From NCBI GenBank assembly GCA_945871085.1, contig CAMBVX010000015.1, forward strand, positions 1-41,034: 41,034 bases of DNA, given 5' to 3'. The translations under genes were made by a program, and so were the position numbers. Below the pieces are notes generated by a model, which saw nothing but the letters and a program-made list of their open reading frames with translations, was not told the origin of the DNA and did not search any database. This stretch comes from Opitutus sp. GAS368. GTDB taxonomy: Bacteria; Verrucomicrobiota; Verrucomicrobiia; Opitutales; Opitutaceae. Shown one piece after another: positions 1-8,365 of the stretch (positions are counted from its first letter, which is position 1; each line of letters opens with the position of its first letter).

Positions 1-1398
1 CCGGAGTTCAGTGTTTCGTTTCTCAAATTATCCTGACGCATGGATGGAGGCGACCATGCGGCGGCTGCGAAAAGGATAAAGGCGAAATCCTCTGTCGCCG
101 CACCCACCCCTGCGGAGATGATTTCGCGCGAACTGATGCACCGCACGCCCGCGGGCATTGTGGAGGATTTCGAACAGGGGAACTGGTCTCGGCGTCGCGC
201 CAATCGTGGCATCGTCGTAGTTAAGAGGCGCTCATAAGGTTCAGTCGGCGCACATGCGTGCTGCGACGATTCCATCCATCGAAAAGGCCGAAGCGCGGCT
301 GGTCTGGCCGGAGCTAAGGGGAGGCGGCGTAGCCGCGAGCCCGGAGCGGAGCGCCAGACGAGCCGCGCCGTGCCGCCCACCTCCGCCCACCAGCCTTGCG
401 CGAGCCGCGGAGCCGGAACGAGCGGAGCGACGAGCGCAGGGCTGGCCTTGGTGGCGCAGGTCGCCAGTCTACGGCTATACGATCAAGAACGCGTCAGAAA
501 ATACTGAATCACTACAGCGGCCATAGCCCCGCCCAAGGTGCAGGCCACAAGGTGCATACGCCTGCATCCACGTCAACGGGCGCCCGAGGCACCACGTATC
601 GGGGGCTACGTGTCGCTGGGAGCGCCCTGGGACGCGCGACGCCAATCGAATGCCCCCTAAACCGCACCATTGGAGGCTTTGGGCACATCTACGCGGCGAC
701 CGCGATCGTCACGCCGGAGGATGCGGATTGAGGATCGCGCCGGTGTTTTGGCAAAATACTGAAGAATTCTTCCGCCTCCGCCGGTGTTTTCAGGTCGAGG
801 TAGTGCTTTCGGATGATGGCCTCAGAGTTACCAGCTTGGAGATCCGGGCCGCCGTCGAGCAGTCCCAAATCCGCGCAACGACAAAAGCACTTCCTTCTCG
901 GTAGCGATGACTGTCGTCAGGGCAAATCACCTCGGTCGATGAATGGGCGGGACCGGAAGCGTGGAGCGGCCTGAATCGCCGCTTTTTCGGGGTAGTCCCT
1001 AGGGGCAACGCTATAACGTCTGGTACCCCCTGAAAGAAACCCGCCTCGAAGAGGCGTAATAGGCAGGGCAGTGGAATATATATAATTTATTGTCCAGCAT
1101 ATTAATAGGTAATTTTAATCAGGCGAAATGAACCGCCGACAAGGGACGCAAGGGCGCGGCGCAGGAACCTCCGCGCAAAACAGGCCGTTTTTTCTAGTTG
1201 GCCCCGACCCCGACGTCTAACCGGCGTTCTTCGCCTGTCCAAATCGCGCCCTTTTTTAGGCGATATGGTATGCTTTACAGGATACGCCCGACTTCCTGAC
1301 ACGCACAGACCATGCTCCCCTCACCCACCACTTCGCCAGCGCCCTACGGACCCCGAGGGTCCATAGGGCTCGGTCAACGCTGAGGCCACCGCCTAGCC
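1..1398. other. Gene-poor mobile-element flank without an intact gene
   Basis: I see no convincing intact coding sequence here. Short open frames exist on both strands but none has a recognisable domain or a good ribosome-binding site. The stretch holds a GC-rich, imperfectly self-complementary segment at about 300-460, the C-terminal relic of a tyrosine recombinase on the minus strand (listed separately), and an unusually AT-rich island at about 1074-1120. The mix of relics and abrupt base-composition changes fits the decayed interior or edge of an integrated element that continues left of the window. This is inference from context. Confidence 0.5.
689..870 (-). pseudogene. C-terminal relic of a tyrosine recombinase
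   Basis: Read on the minus strand, this stretch gives a peptide containing LQAGNSEAIIRKHYLDLK followed by TPAEAEEFFSIL, ending at a stop codon at 689-691. It resembles the end of phage-type tyrosine recombinases, where an AGNS-x-x-II-x-x-HY pattern carries the nucleophilic tyrosine (here in KHY) followed by a short acidic helix. The upstream catalytic Arg and His-x-x-Arg boxes are absent, and no start codon leads into the peptide, so only the last 50-60 residues survive. It differs in sequence from the intact integrase at 1676-3178, so it marks an older, separate insertion. The upstream limit is approximate. Confidence 0.5.
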
Positions 1399-1734
1399 AT
1401 GCAAATCTACTCCGCCATAACCATCGCCGACGGGAATATCCGTCGCATGTGGTATGAGGCGCCGGGTGAGCCGGAAGCCAAGGCCTTTGCGGTGAAGGTT
1501 GGTGCTGGTTTCGAAGGGCCTGCAGTTCGGCCCCAAGTGGCCTGCGAGCCGCCCCCCGAGGCTTACAACGAAGAAGCCACCCGGCGTTTGCTGGGTGGCA
1601 TCTCAAAGTCGACGCTTTATCGTGAAATTCAGGACGGCAAGTTGGAGCGAGTGCCTGGCACTCGCCGGATTCTGATCACGCGCTCGTCGATTGAAGCGAG
1701 GCCACAGTGGCGGGCACTGACGACTCCAAGCTGA
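1399..1734 (+). CDS. Excisionase-like HTH protein
   Basis: Predicted 111-residue protein. Residues about 56-101 form a helix-turn-helix of the excisionase/MerR type (HTH_17): an AYNEEATRRLLGGISKSTLYR segment, then a wing with KLERVPGTRRILI and a final SSIE helix cap. Such proteins bind element DNA as recombination directionality factors or repressors. The roughly 50-residue N-terminal extension is not recognised, and translation may begin at the internal ATG at 1447; neither start has a strong Shine-Dalgarno sequence. The gene is convergent with the integrase and overlaps its 3' end by 59 bp, which supports a shared element and perhaps antisense coupling. A role in excision is inferred from family and position. 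Confidence 0.6.
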   Translation: MQIYSAITIADGNIRRMWYEAPGEPEAKAFAVKVGAGFEGPAVRPQVACEPPPEAYNEEATRRLLGGISKSTLYREIQDGKLERVPGTRRILITRSSIEARPQWRALTTPS

Positions 1735-3178
1735 ACGGAACAGCGTCGCTTTCCGTCTTCACCCCATTCGGGCCCACCGGATTCGCCGGTGTTGGCACGT
1801 TGGCGCCCGTTGTCCCGTACTTCTTGGCCAGAGACGCCATGATGCGATCAGCTTCCGCACGGGCGTGCGTCTTCCGGATGTGACCGTAGGTCTTCGCGGC
1901 CAGCACACCACCGTCGGAGTGACCGAGCCACTCGGCCAACAGCGGGAACGAAGCGCCTTCCTCCAAGGCGACTGTCGCGAAGTAGTGCCGTAGTTCGTGC
2001 TGCACGAGTTTAGGGATCCCAAGGCGCCTGCACGCACGGGCCAGAGCGGCGAGGCAATCGGCAGTCGAGGGAAACAGCGTGTCGTTGGGTTGTTTTCCGA
2101 AGGCAAGCCGCGAGAGAAGCGGGCGCAGTTCGGGCACCATAATCGGCACGTCCCGTTTCGACTGCTGCGATTTGGTGCCGTCAACGAAGAGAAAACCCTG
2201 GGCGTTCTTGTTGATATCGCCCAATCGCACATCGAGGGCCTCTTCGTGCCGGCACCCGGTGTAAGCGAGGAATTCAGCAAGGTCCGCGTTTTGGTTGGCG
2301 AACTGCTGACGAAACGAGAACAGCGCCCCGCCACGCTTCGTGCTAATCCTTGCCGCGTCGGGCACTGCGCGCATTTCCGCGAAAAGTTTTTGCATGACGT
2401 CCGTCGGCGGTAGGTCCGGTTGGCGCCGGACCTTCGGCAGATTGATTTTCTTCTCCAGCGTCGACTTGGTAAGGAACGGATTTTCGACGCGAACACGTTT
2501 ATCGACCGCGATGTCGAGGCAGACGCGCAATGCCCACATCGTCTGGTTCACAATGTTGTTCGAGAAGCCCGTGCGCTTTTTCACCCTCTTGGTATTCGGA
2601 CCCACACGGCCGGCCACGAACACCGCGCGGTTCTTCAAGTGGTCACGCAAATCCATGATCGCATCGAGGTCGACCCGGGCGGCTGGATAGCTTTCGAAAA
2701 TGCCGCGTTGCCAGTGCGTGCGGAGCCGGTCCAAGTGGTTCTTGTAGGCCTGCCGCGTCCGCTCATTGCGCTCGGATCGTTGAACAATTCGGAGCATCTC
2801 CTCTGCGCAGGCGCCGAGAGTCCTAAACTCAGCACTCTTCCCATTCTGCCCGCTCGCACGCAGATCAGCCACCTCGGACATCTTGTCGCGCAAACGCCTT
2901 CTCGCCACCTTCAGGTCGTCCGTTTCGAGTTGAAGGAACGGGCGAGACGGTCCGGTGCGAGCTCGATAAAAATATCGGCCGACCGTCAGCTTTTTATACA
3001 GGCACTCAGGCCACGATTCCTCGCGCCACCAAGTCGCACCTCCGCGCCGGGCCTCCGCCTCCGTCTGATACTTCCTGCCCTTGGCGCTGGTTGCCGCGAC
3101 TTCCTCTTGTTTCTCGCTGGGCGAATCAGAGTGGGTATCCATGATGGGTATCCATACACCATAATCACCCAATTTCAA
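1676..3178 (-). CDS. Tyrosine-type site-specific recombinase (integrase)
   Basis: A 500-residue integrase of the lambda family, which cuts and rejoins DNA through a 3'-phosphotyrosine intermediate. An N-terminal SAM-like DNA-binding domain (about 105-200) precedes the catalytic domain (about 255-450). Catalytic residues are visible: Arg310 in TGCRHEEA, His394 and Arg397 in HELRHYF, the LGHSD box, and Tyr431 in KTYGHI. The longest frame starts at a TTG; an ATG 12 codons inside (first base 3142) is an equally good start, and it lies in a repeated ATGGGTATCCAT motif. The last about 50 residues are a low-complexity tail overlapped by the convergent HTH gene. The 5' end lies only 10 bp from the stop of the TonB-like gene, so this is probably close to the element boundary. 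Confidence 0.9.
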   Translation of the reverse strand: MKLGDYGVWIPIMDTHSDSPSEKQEEVAATSAKGRKYQTEAEARRGGATWWREESWPECLYKKLTVGRYFYRARTGPSRPFLQLETDDLKVARRRLRDKMSEVADLRASGQNGKSAEFRTLGACAEEMLRIVQRSERNERTRQAYKNHLDRLRTHWQRGIFESYPAARVDLDAIMDLRDHLKNRAVFVAGRVGPNTKRVKKRTGFSNNIVNQTMWALRVCLDIAVDKRVRVENPFLTKSTLEKKINLPKVRRQPDLPPTDVMQKLFAEMRAVPDAARISTKRGGALFSFRQQFANQNADLAEFLAYTGCRHEEALDVRLGDINKNAQGFLFVDGTKSQQSKRDVPIMVPELRPLLSRLAFGKQPNDTLFPSTADCLAALARACRRLGIPKLVQHELRHYFATVALEEGASFPLLAEWLGHSDGGVLAAKTYGHIRKTHARAEADRIMASLAKKYGTTGANVPTPANPVGPNGVKTESDAVPFSLESSVPATVASLQSTSA

Positions 3179-3188
3179 GAGGTAAATT

Positions 3189-4313
3189 CTATTGGTAATA
3201 GAAGGTGAACGTCATCTCCTGCTGTTCCCCGAGCACCGCCTTCATGTCGTCGGTCCACTCGCCGTAGGGTGCGCGATCGGTAATGGCGCTCATGCACGCC
3301 CGTTCCGCCGCATCTTTCGCCGTGCTATCCACGTTGACGATCCGCGCGATCAGGCCCTTGGAATCCATCACGAATTTGACGGTCACGGCACTCCCGGCCG
3401 TTGGGTAAACTCTGCTCTCCCGGAGCAGGTGCTCCCACTGGATTTGCACGGACTCGATCATGCGCTGCAAGTAGGCGCCGTAGTTGCTCCAGCGTGCATC
3501 GACCGCCGTTGGTCCGATATTTTGCGTACCAAATTTATTCTCCGCAAAAATCGCCGGCCTAACCTGCTGTTGTTTTACCACGGTGGGCCGCGGACGTGGG
3601 CGTTGTGGGTCGATCGCTGGCTGCGTCGCCATCGCGTCGTTCATCAGCGGCACGTTTTTCACTCCCTCGATTCGCGTGGGGATCGCTCGAGTGTTCTCGG
3701 CAATCTTCGAAATATTGCTGGCAAACCCGTCTTTGCTCTCGCCCTCTTTTTTCTCCAAACCCGTCAATGGATTCTGCTCCAGCTTCGGCGCCTGGACGGT
3801 CTTCTCCGACGGCGGGGTCACGTCCACGGGCGGCACTGCTTCCATCAGCTCGATCGGTTTCGACAGCTGTCCGCTCACAATCTGCGTGGACTGAAAATCC
3901 TTTTTCCCTTCGAGCGCCGGCATGTCATTTTTGCCATCCGGCGTTGGCTTTTCCTGTGCGACTTGCTGATTTTGGGCGGCAAAATTTGTCGTCCTATCCG
4001 GGATGTTTTCCGGTGCATCCGGATTCGTCTCTACAAACTTGGTCGGCGGCGGCGGTTTAACGGTCGGTTTAATGAACGTGTCCGGTGCCAGCTCGATGCT
4101 GAACGGCTTCGCCGACGCATGGGGGCGATGCGCCGACGCCGTGAGCGGGTCGACCCGGAACAAATACGGCGAAACCAGCCACAGCAGCAGGTAGAAAAGA
4201 ATCACGCCGGCCACCCCCACCAGCGTCGACCGCGACTCCGGGTCGGCCCACGTGCGCACCGCGAAACTTCGCAGCGAAGCGGACAGAGAGGGTGTGGTGA
4301 TGGACAGACTCAT
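3189..4313 (-). CDS. TonB/TolA-like periplasm-spanning protein
   Basis: A 374-residue protein with the layout of TonB/TolA energy transducers: a short cytoplasmic N-terminus, one membrane helix (residues about 30-49, VGVAGVILFYLLLWLVSPYL), a long Pro/Lys/Gln-rich linker with a KPTVKPPPPTKF segment, and a C-terminal globular domain from about residue 270. That domain has the WSNYGAYLQRMIESVQIQW helix followed by a V-x-V-KFVMDSKGLI strand, as in TonB C-terminal folds, where it would contact outer-membrane receptors or envelope partners. No ExbB or ExbD genes are nearby. It is last in a minus-strand run with maf and the TolC-like gene, after a 31-bp gap. The family assignment rests on architecture, not on a conserved catalytic motif. 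Confidence 0.7.
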   Translation of the reverse strand: MSLSITTPSLSASLRSFAVRTWADPESRSTLVGVAGVILFYLLLWLVSPYLFRVDPLTASAHRPHASAKPFSIELAPDTFIKPTVKPPPPTKFVETNPDAPENIPDRTTNFAAQNQQVAQEKPTPDGKNDMPALEGKKDFQSTQIVSGQLSKPIELMEAVPPVDVTPPSEKTVQAPKLEQNPLTGLEKKEGESKDGFASNISKIAENTRAIPTRIEGVKNVPLMNDAMATQPAIDPQRPRPRPTVVKQQQVRPAIFAENKFGTQNIGPTAVDARWSNYGAYLQRMIESVQIQWEHLLRESRVYPTAGSAVTVKFVMDSKGLIARIVNVDSTAKDAAERACMSAITDRAPYGEWTDDMKAVLGEQQEMTFTFYYQ

Positions 4314-4344
4314 TCAGGTGTGTGACGTGCGTAGACCCACAAGG

Positions 4345-4935
4345 TCATGGCAGCAGACCACACCGCGTCAAAATTTGTTTCGTGGTTTCCACCGGCAGCC
4401 CGATAATATTCGTCAACGACCCGCGATACCCCGCACCCAATAGCTCGCTGTGCTCCTGAATCGCGTAGCCCCCGGCCTTGTCGAGGGTGTGCACCCGCGC
4501 CAGATAAGCCTCGACCACGGTCTCATCAAACGCCGCAAACGTCACCTCGCTCGCCACGCCCTCGTCGATCTTCAGTCCGTCGCTCGCCCGCCGCACCGCC
4601 AATCCGGTAAACACCGTGTGCGTCCGTCCGCTCAACCGCCGCAACATCGCCCGCGCCTCCGCCCCGTCGCGCGGTTTATTCAGCGCCATCCCGTCGATAA
4701 ACACCGTCGTGTCCGCCCCCACGACCACTGCATCCGGATGACGCGCCGACACCCATTCCGCCTTCAAAGCCGCGTTGTGCGCCACCATCACCCGCGGATC
4801 GGTCGACGCTTCCTCGTGCTCCGTCACGTCGGCGACCACGACCTCGAAGGTCACGCCGATCTGCGCCATCAGCTGCCGTCGTCGCGGCGACGCTGAGGCC
4901 AAAATCAAGCGAGCCCCCCGCGTCCCGCCGGTCAT
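4345..4935 (-). CDS. maf: Maf-family nucleotide pyrophosphatase
   Basis: A 196-residue Maf/HAM1-fold protein. Family members hydrolyse non-canonical or modified nucleoside triphosphates (dTTP/UTP or m7GTP types) to monophosphates and help keep the nucleotide pool clean. The signature N-terminus LILASASPRRRQLM (phosphate-binding Ser and Arg residues), the VVGADTTVF box with the metal-binding Asp, the NKP motif and the DKAGGYAIQ box are all present in the expected order, and the length is normal. Its ATG overlaps the stop codon of the upstream TolC-like gene by 4 bp (ATGA), which indicates translational coupling. The DKAGGYAIQ pattern and TDDV-type features favour the dTTP/UTP subgroup, but this is a weak distinction by eye. 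Confidence 0.93.
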   Translation of the reverse strand: MTGGTRGARLILASASPRRRQLMAQIGVTFEVVVADVTEHEEASTDPRVMVAHNAALKAEWVSARHPDAVVVGADTTVFIDGMALNKPRDGAEARAMLRRLSGRTHTVFTGLAVRRASDGLKIDEGVASEVTFAAFDETVVEAYLARVHTLDKAGGYAIQEHSELLGAGYRGSLTNIIGLPVETTKQILTRCGLLP

Positions 4936-6248
4936 GGCGCTTTTTCCGCGAGCACGGCGCGCACATCACCCTTCGCGCGGGCCAGCTCCACGCGGCTCAG
5001 ATTATATTGGTAAACGGCTTCGAGGAGATTGTCCGCCGCGACCGCCAGCTGCGTCTGCGCTTCGATCACTTCGCGGTTGTCGGCCACTCCCTCGTTGTAG
5101 CGCGAACGCGCCAGCCGCAGCTGCTCGTCGGCGAGGCGCGCATTTTTCTCCGCCACCGCGATCTGGGCGAAACGCGACGACGCGTCCTGCCGCGCCAGCC
5201 GCAGTTCGGACGAGATCTGCAACTCGAGGGAATTGAGCCGCGCCTGCTGCACACGTTGCCGCGAGAGCGCCGAACCGCGGTCCGCAGTCGCCCGCCAGCC
5301 GTCGAAGATCGGCACGGTCACCGTCGCGCCAAAGGTCCAAACCTTCCGCCGTCCTTCATCGTCAAAATTTGCCGCCGCGTGGCCAAAGTCGCCGGCCAGA
5401 CCCAGTGTCGGGAGTCGTTGAAACGTCGTTGTGCGCACATCGAAGCGCGACTGCTCCAGCGCCTTTTGCGTCCGCAGCCAATCGGCGCGTTGCTCAAAGG
5501 TCGTACGTCCTTCGCCCAGCATCCCTAAACTTGCATCCACGCGCCGCAACGGAAAATCCGCCAACTCCAGTGCAGCCCCCGGGTCGAAGTTCAGTAGCCG
5601 CTTCAAGACGAGATCGCTCTGCATCACCGACGTCACCTGCTGCAACCGCGCCTGCTCCGCCTGCGCCAACTGCGCTTCGGCTCGCGTGACGTCAATCTGC
5701 GTGGCAACACCCGCCGCGAGTTGGTTGCGCGCGAGCTCGTGCAGCGAACGCGCACGAGCGATGTTCGCATCGAGCACATCAAGCCGACGTAAGTTTCGCA
5801 GATGCCCGAAATACGCCTGCGCCACACTCGTCAGCGCCGTCTGCACCGTGGCGAGCACGTCGATCTTCGCGACCTCCGCTCCGACGCGCACCGCCTGCCT
5901 CGCCGAAAGCAACTGGGGGTTGATCAGCGCATAGGACCCCGTGATGCGTCCGTCGTAGCGATTCGAGGGGCGGGTCTCGCTCAACGCGCCCGTTGTGCTC
6001 AGGATGTTGAGGTTGCGCGACCGGCGCTGCGTCCCCGTGAGGTTCACGATCGGTAAAATGCCCGCGCGCGCTTGGTTGGCCTGCTCCAGCGCTTGGGCTG
6101 CCACCTCGCGGCTGATCAGCACACTGCTGTTCACGCCTTCCGCCGAGGCCAACGCTTGCTCCAGTGTGAGTGTCGTCCGGTCAGCCGCGGCCGCTGCGTT
6201 CAGACCAACCAAAAATACGAGAAAAGGAAGAATGCGACGGTTGGGCAT
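4932..6248 (-). CDS. TolC-type outer membrane efflux protein
   Basis: A 438-residue member of the outer-membrane factor family, which trimerises into a channel-tunnel through the outer membrane and periplasm for export by RND or ABC pumps. A signal peptide (residues 1 to about 22) precedes two tandem helical repeats. LTLEQALASAEGVNSSVLISRE opens the first, and helices rich in Ala, Gln, Arg and Leu include the typical LAAGVATQIDVTRAEAQLAQAE segment and, in the second repeat, SRYNEGVADNREVIEAQTQLA. Length is as expected. No inner-membrane pump or adaptor gene adjoins it, so its partner lies elsewhere. It is first in a minus-strand run with maf and the TonB-like gene, divergent from nadE. Confidence 0.9.
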   Translation of the reverse strand: MPNRRILPFLVFLVGLNAAAAADRTTLTLEQALASAEGVNSSVLISREVAAQALEQANQARAGILPIVNLTGTQRRSRNLNILSTTGALSETRPSNRYDGRITGSYALINPQLLSARQAVRVGAEVAKIDVLATVQTALTSVAQAYFGHLRNLRRLDVLDANIARARSLHELARNQLAAGVATQIDVTRAEAQLAQAEQARLQQVTSVMQSDLVLKRLLNFDPGAALELADFPLRRVDASLGMLGEGRTTFEQRADWLRTQKALEQSRFDVRTTTFQRLPTLGLAGDFGHAAANFDDEGRRKVWTFGATVTVPIFDGWRATADRGSALSRQRVQQARLNSLELQISSELRLARQDASSRFAQIAVAEKNARLADEQLRLARSRYNEGVADNREVIEAQTQLAVAADNLLEAVYQYNLSRVELARAKGDVRAVLAEKAP

Positions 6249-6368
6249 AGTGCGGGTTGAAAAAACGAGTCGTTAACAAATCGCCCGCCTGACGTGCAGT
6301 GCAAGCCCGACGTTGCGAGTTGTCACTCGACAAAAAGCGACCCACGTTCCCCGCTTTTATTATTATCC
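6249..6368. promoter_or_regulatory. Divergent intergenic region between TolC-like gene and nadE
   Basis: This 120-bp gap must hold the start signals of two divergent genes. I see no convincing -35/-10 pair on either strand. It contains a small inverted repeat TTGTC-actc-GACAA at 6320-6333 and a run of T and A (TTTTATTATTATCC) directly upstream of the nadE start codon. The nadE gene has no clear Shine-Dalgarno sequence. The role is inferred from position only. Confidence 0.35.
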
Positions 6369-8084
6369 ATGCGCCTTGGTCTCGCTCAGCTCAATCCCAC
6401 CGTCGGCGATCTCGCCGGTAATTGTCAGAAAATTCTCGCGGCCTATGCCACTCTTGTCGCGCAAGGGGCCGAACTCGTCATCTTCCCCGAACTCGCGGTC
6501 TGTGGCTATCCCCCGCGCGATCTGCTTTTCAAACGCCGCTTCGTCCCTGATGTCGCCGAAACCCTCGCTCAGATCGCCGCGGCGACCGGCGCCGTCCCCG
6601 CGATCGTCGGCACCGTCGAACTCAACCCCACCGGCCGCGGCCGCCCGTTCTACAACTCCGCCGCCTTCTGCTACCGTGGTGCCGTCGTTGCCGTCGGCCG
6701 CAAATGTCTCCTCCCCACCTACGACGTCTTCGACGAAGACCGCTACTTCGAGCCCGCGACCTCCCCCACCGTCGTTGATCATGCCGGTCATCGCATCGGC
6801 CTTACAATCTGCGAAGACATCTGGACGCACCCGATGATCAGCACGCGCCGTCTCTATTCCGGCCGGATGCCCATCGAACAACTCGCCGATCAAAAGTGCG
6901 ACCTCATGGTCAACCTCTCTGCCAGTCCTTGGCACACCGCCAAAGATGGCGTCCGGCAAAATTTCGTCGTCTCCGAAGCCGCCCGCTCCCTCGGCTGCCC
7001 CGTCGCCTACATCAACGCCATCGGCGGTAACGACGAACTCATCTTCGACGGCCGCAGCCATGTCGTCGACGCCCAGGGCCGCGTCACCGCCGGCCTCGCC
7101 GCCTTCGCCGAAGAACTCCGCGTCGTCGTCGTCCCCCTCGCCCACACCTCCGTCAGTTCCGCCTCGGGCGCCGTCGCGCAACTCTCGACGCTCAACTCTC
7201 AACTTGCCCCCAGCTTCGCTCCCGCGGAACTCGGCGACATCTACCACGCCCTCGTTCTCGGCCTGCGCGACTACGCGCAAAAAAGCGGTTTCAAGCGCGC
7301 CCTCATCGCGCTCAGCGGCGGCATCGACTCCGCCATCGTCGCCGTCCTCGCGGCCGAAGCCTTCGGCCCTGAAAACGTCATCGGCGTTTCCCTGCCCTCC
7401 TCGATTTCATCGCAACACTCCCGCGACGATGCCCGCATCCTCGCGGAAAATCTCGGCATCCGTTTCGAGACGATCGCCATCGCCGACGCTGTGGCCGCCG
7501 CCGAGACCGCCCTCGGCCCCCTCTTCGCCGGCCGCGCGCCCGACGTGACCGAGGAAAACATCCAAGCCCGCGTCCGCGGTGTCCTCATGATGGCGCTCTC
7601 AAACAAGTTCGGTTCTCTCCTCCTCACCACTGGCAACAAAAGCGAAATGGCCGTCGGCTACTGCACGCTCTACGGCGACATGTGCGGCGGCCTCGCCGTC
7701 ATCAGTGATGTCTTCAAAACTCAGATTTTCGCCCTCGCCCGCTGGATAAATTCTCCCGCCGCGCCCGGCACCGGCCGTGAAATCATTCCGCTGAACACAA
7801 TTCAAAAACCCCCGAGCGCCGAGCTCCGCCCCGGCCAAGTCGACCAAGACAGCCTCCCTCCCTACGACATCCTCGACGCGATTTTGAAAGGCTACGTCGA
7901 AGAAGGCCTCTCCCGCCGCGACCTCATCGCGCAAGGCTTTGCCGCGCCCGTCGTCAACGACGTCGTCCGCAAAGTGGACCTCAACGAATACAAACGAAAA
8001 CAAGCCGCCCCCGGCCTGAAAATCACCCCCCTCGCCTTCGGCGTCGGCCGGCGCATCCCGATCGTGCAGAAATACGTGAGCTGA
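6369..8084 (+). CDS. nadE: Glutamine-dependent NAD+ synthetase
   Basis: A 571-residue two-domain enzyme that makes NAD+ from nicotinic acid adenine dinucleotide, ATP and glutamine. The N-terminal nitrilase-type glutaminase carries the Glu41-Lys112-Cys148 triad ([35 protein letters not shown]). The C-terminal synthetase carries the ATP-pyrophosphatase loop [13 protein letters not shown] (Ser316-Ser321), then [18 protein letters not shown] and the [20 protein letters not shown] box. I chose the ATG at 6369, which begins [14 protein letters not shown] as in the family, over an upstream in-frame start at 6294. A short [12 protein letters not shown] insert at residues about 271-282 sits between the domains and looks repeat-derived. 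The gene follows no obvious operon partner. Confidence 0.96.
   Translation: MRLGLAQLNPTVGDLAGNCQKILAAYATLVAQGAELVIFPELAVCGYPPRDLLFKRRFVPDVAETLAQIAAATGAVPAIVGTVELNPTGRGRPFYNSAAFCYRGAVVAVGRKCLLPTYDVFDEDRYFEPATSPTVVDHAGHRIGLTICEDIWTHPMISTRRLYSGRMPIEQLADQKCDLMVNLSASPWHTAKDGVRQNFVVSEAARSLGCPVAYINAIGGNDELIFDGRSHVVDAQGRVTAGLAAFAEELRVVVVPLAHTSVSSASGAVAQLSTLNSQLAPSFAPAELGDIYHALVLGLRDYAQKSGFKRALIALSGGIDSAIVAVLAAEAFGPENVIGVSLPSSISSQHSRDDARILAENLGIRFETIAIADAVAAAETALGPLFAGRAPDVTEENIQARVRGVLMMALSNKFGSLLLTTGNKSEMAVGYCTLYGDMCGGLAVISDVFKTQIFALARWINSPAAPGTGREIIPLNTIQKPPSAELRPGQVDQDSLPPYDILDAILKGYVEEGLSRRDLIAQGFAAPVVNDVVRKVDLNEYKRKQAAPGLKITPLAFGVGRRIPIVQKYVS
7179..7211 (+). repeat. In-frame low-complexity insert in nadE
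   Basis: A run built on CTCAACTCTCAACTT units encodes the [11 protein letters not shown] stretch in the linker between the two NadE domains. The family linker normally has no such run. The sequence is locally repetitive and compositionally unlike the flanks, so I read it as a small in-frame repeat insertion. Only one copy of this exact type was noticed in the window. Confidence 0.4.
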
Positions 8085-8092
8085 TTCGCTCG

Positions 8093-8365
8093 ATGGACGG
8101 GTTGCCCAACTCAGCTTTGTCAGCATGGCGCTTCGCCCTAGCCACACTCGGTGCGGGTGGCTTGATTTTGTCGCTCTACCTTCGGGTCACCTACTACAAT
8201 CTTCTCGTTGCGCTTCGAACCGATGTCCCAAACTTCGTTTGTGGGTGGGTTTGGCTGCGACTTGGGTCGTCCTCACATTTCTTTTCACCCGTCTAAGGTT
8301 TAGATCACTCGCACTGGTAGCTGTCGCATCCCGCACGATTGCTTTTTATGACGCATTCACTCTCT
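8093..8365 (+). pseudogene. Possible frameshifted small membrane protein
   Basis: Between nadE and hemL, one frame from the ATG at 8093 encodes a hydrophobic helix (WRFALATLGAGGLILSLYLR) and then ends at 8296 in a non-hydrophobic tail. A second frame, offset by two, encodes another strongly hydrophobic segment (LRLWVGLAATWVVLTFLF) from about 8225 to a stop at 8367. Joined near 8220 these give a protein of about 90 residues with two membrane helices. This could be a real gene broken by a single-base indel, a sequencing error, or chance. It shows no family motif and would overlap the hemL start at 8348. Confidence 0.25.

Noticed and set aside
1256-1606. 116-codon minus-strand frame upstream of the integrase-side HTH gene
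   Set aside because: Arg/Ala/Trp-rich, no domain, no start signal, and antisense to the HTH gene.
6363-7280. 305-codon minus-strand frame within nadE
   Set aside because: Very Gly/Asp/Glu-rich shadow of nadE with no motif and no ribosome-binding site.
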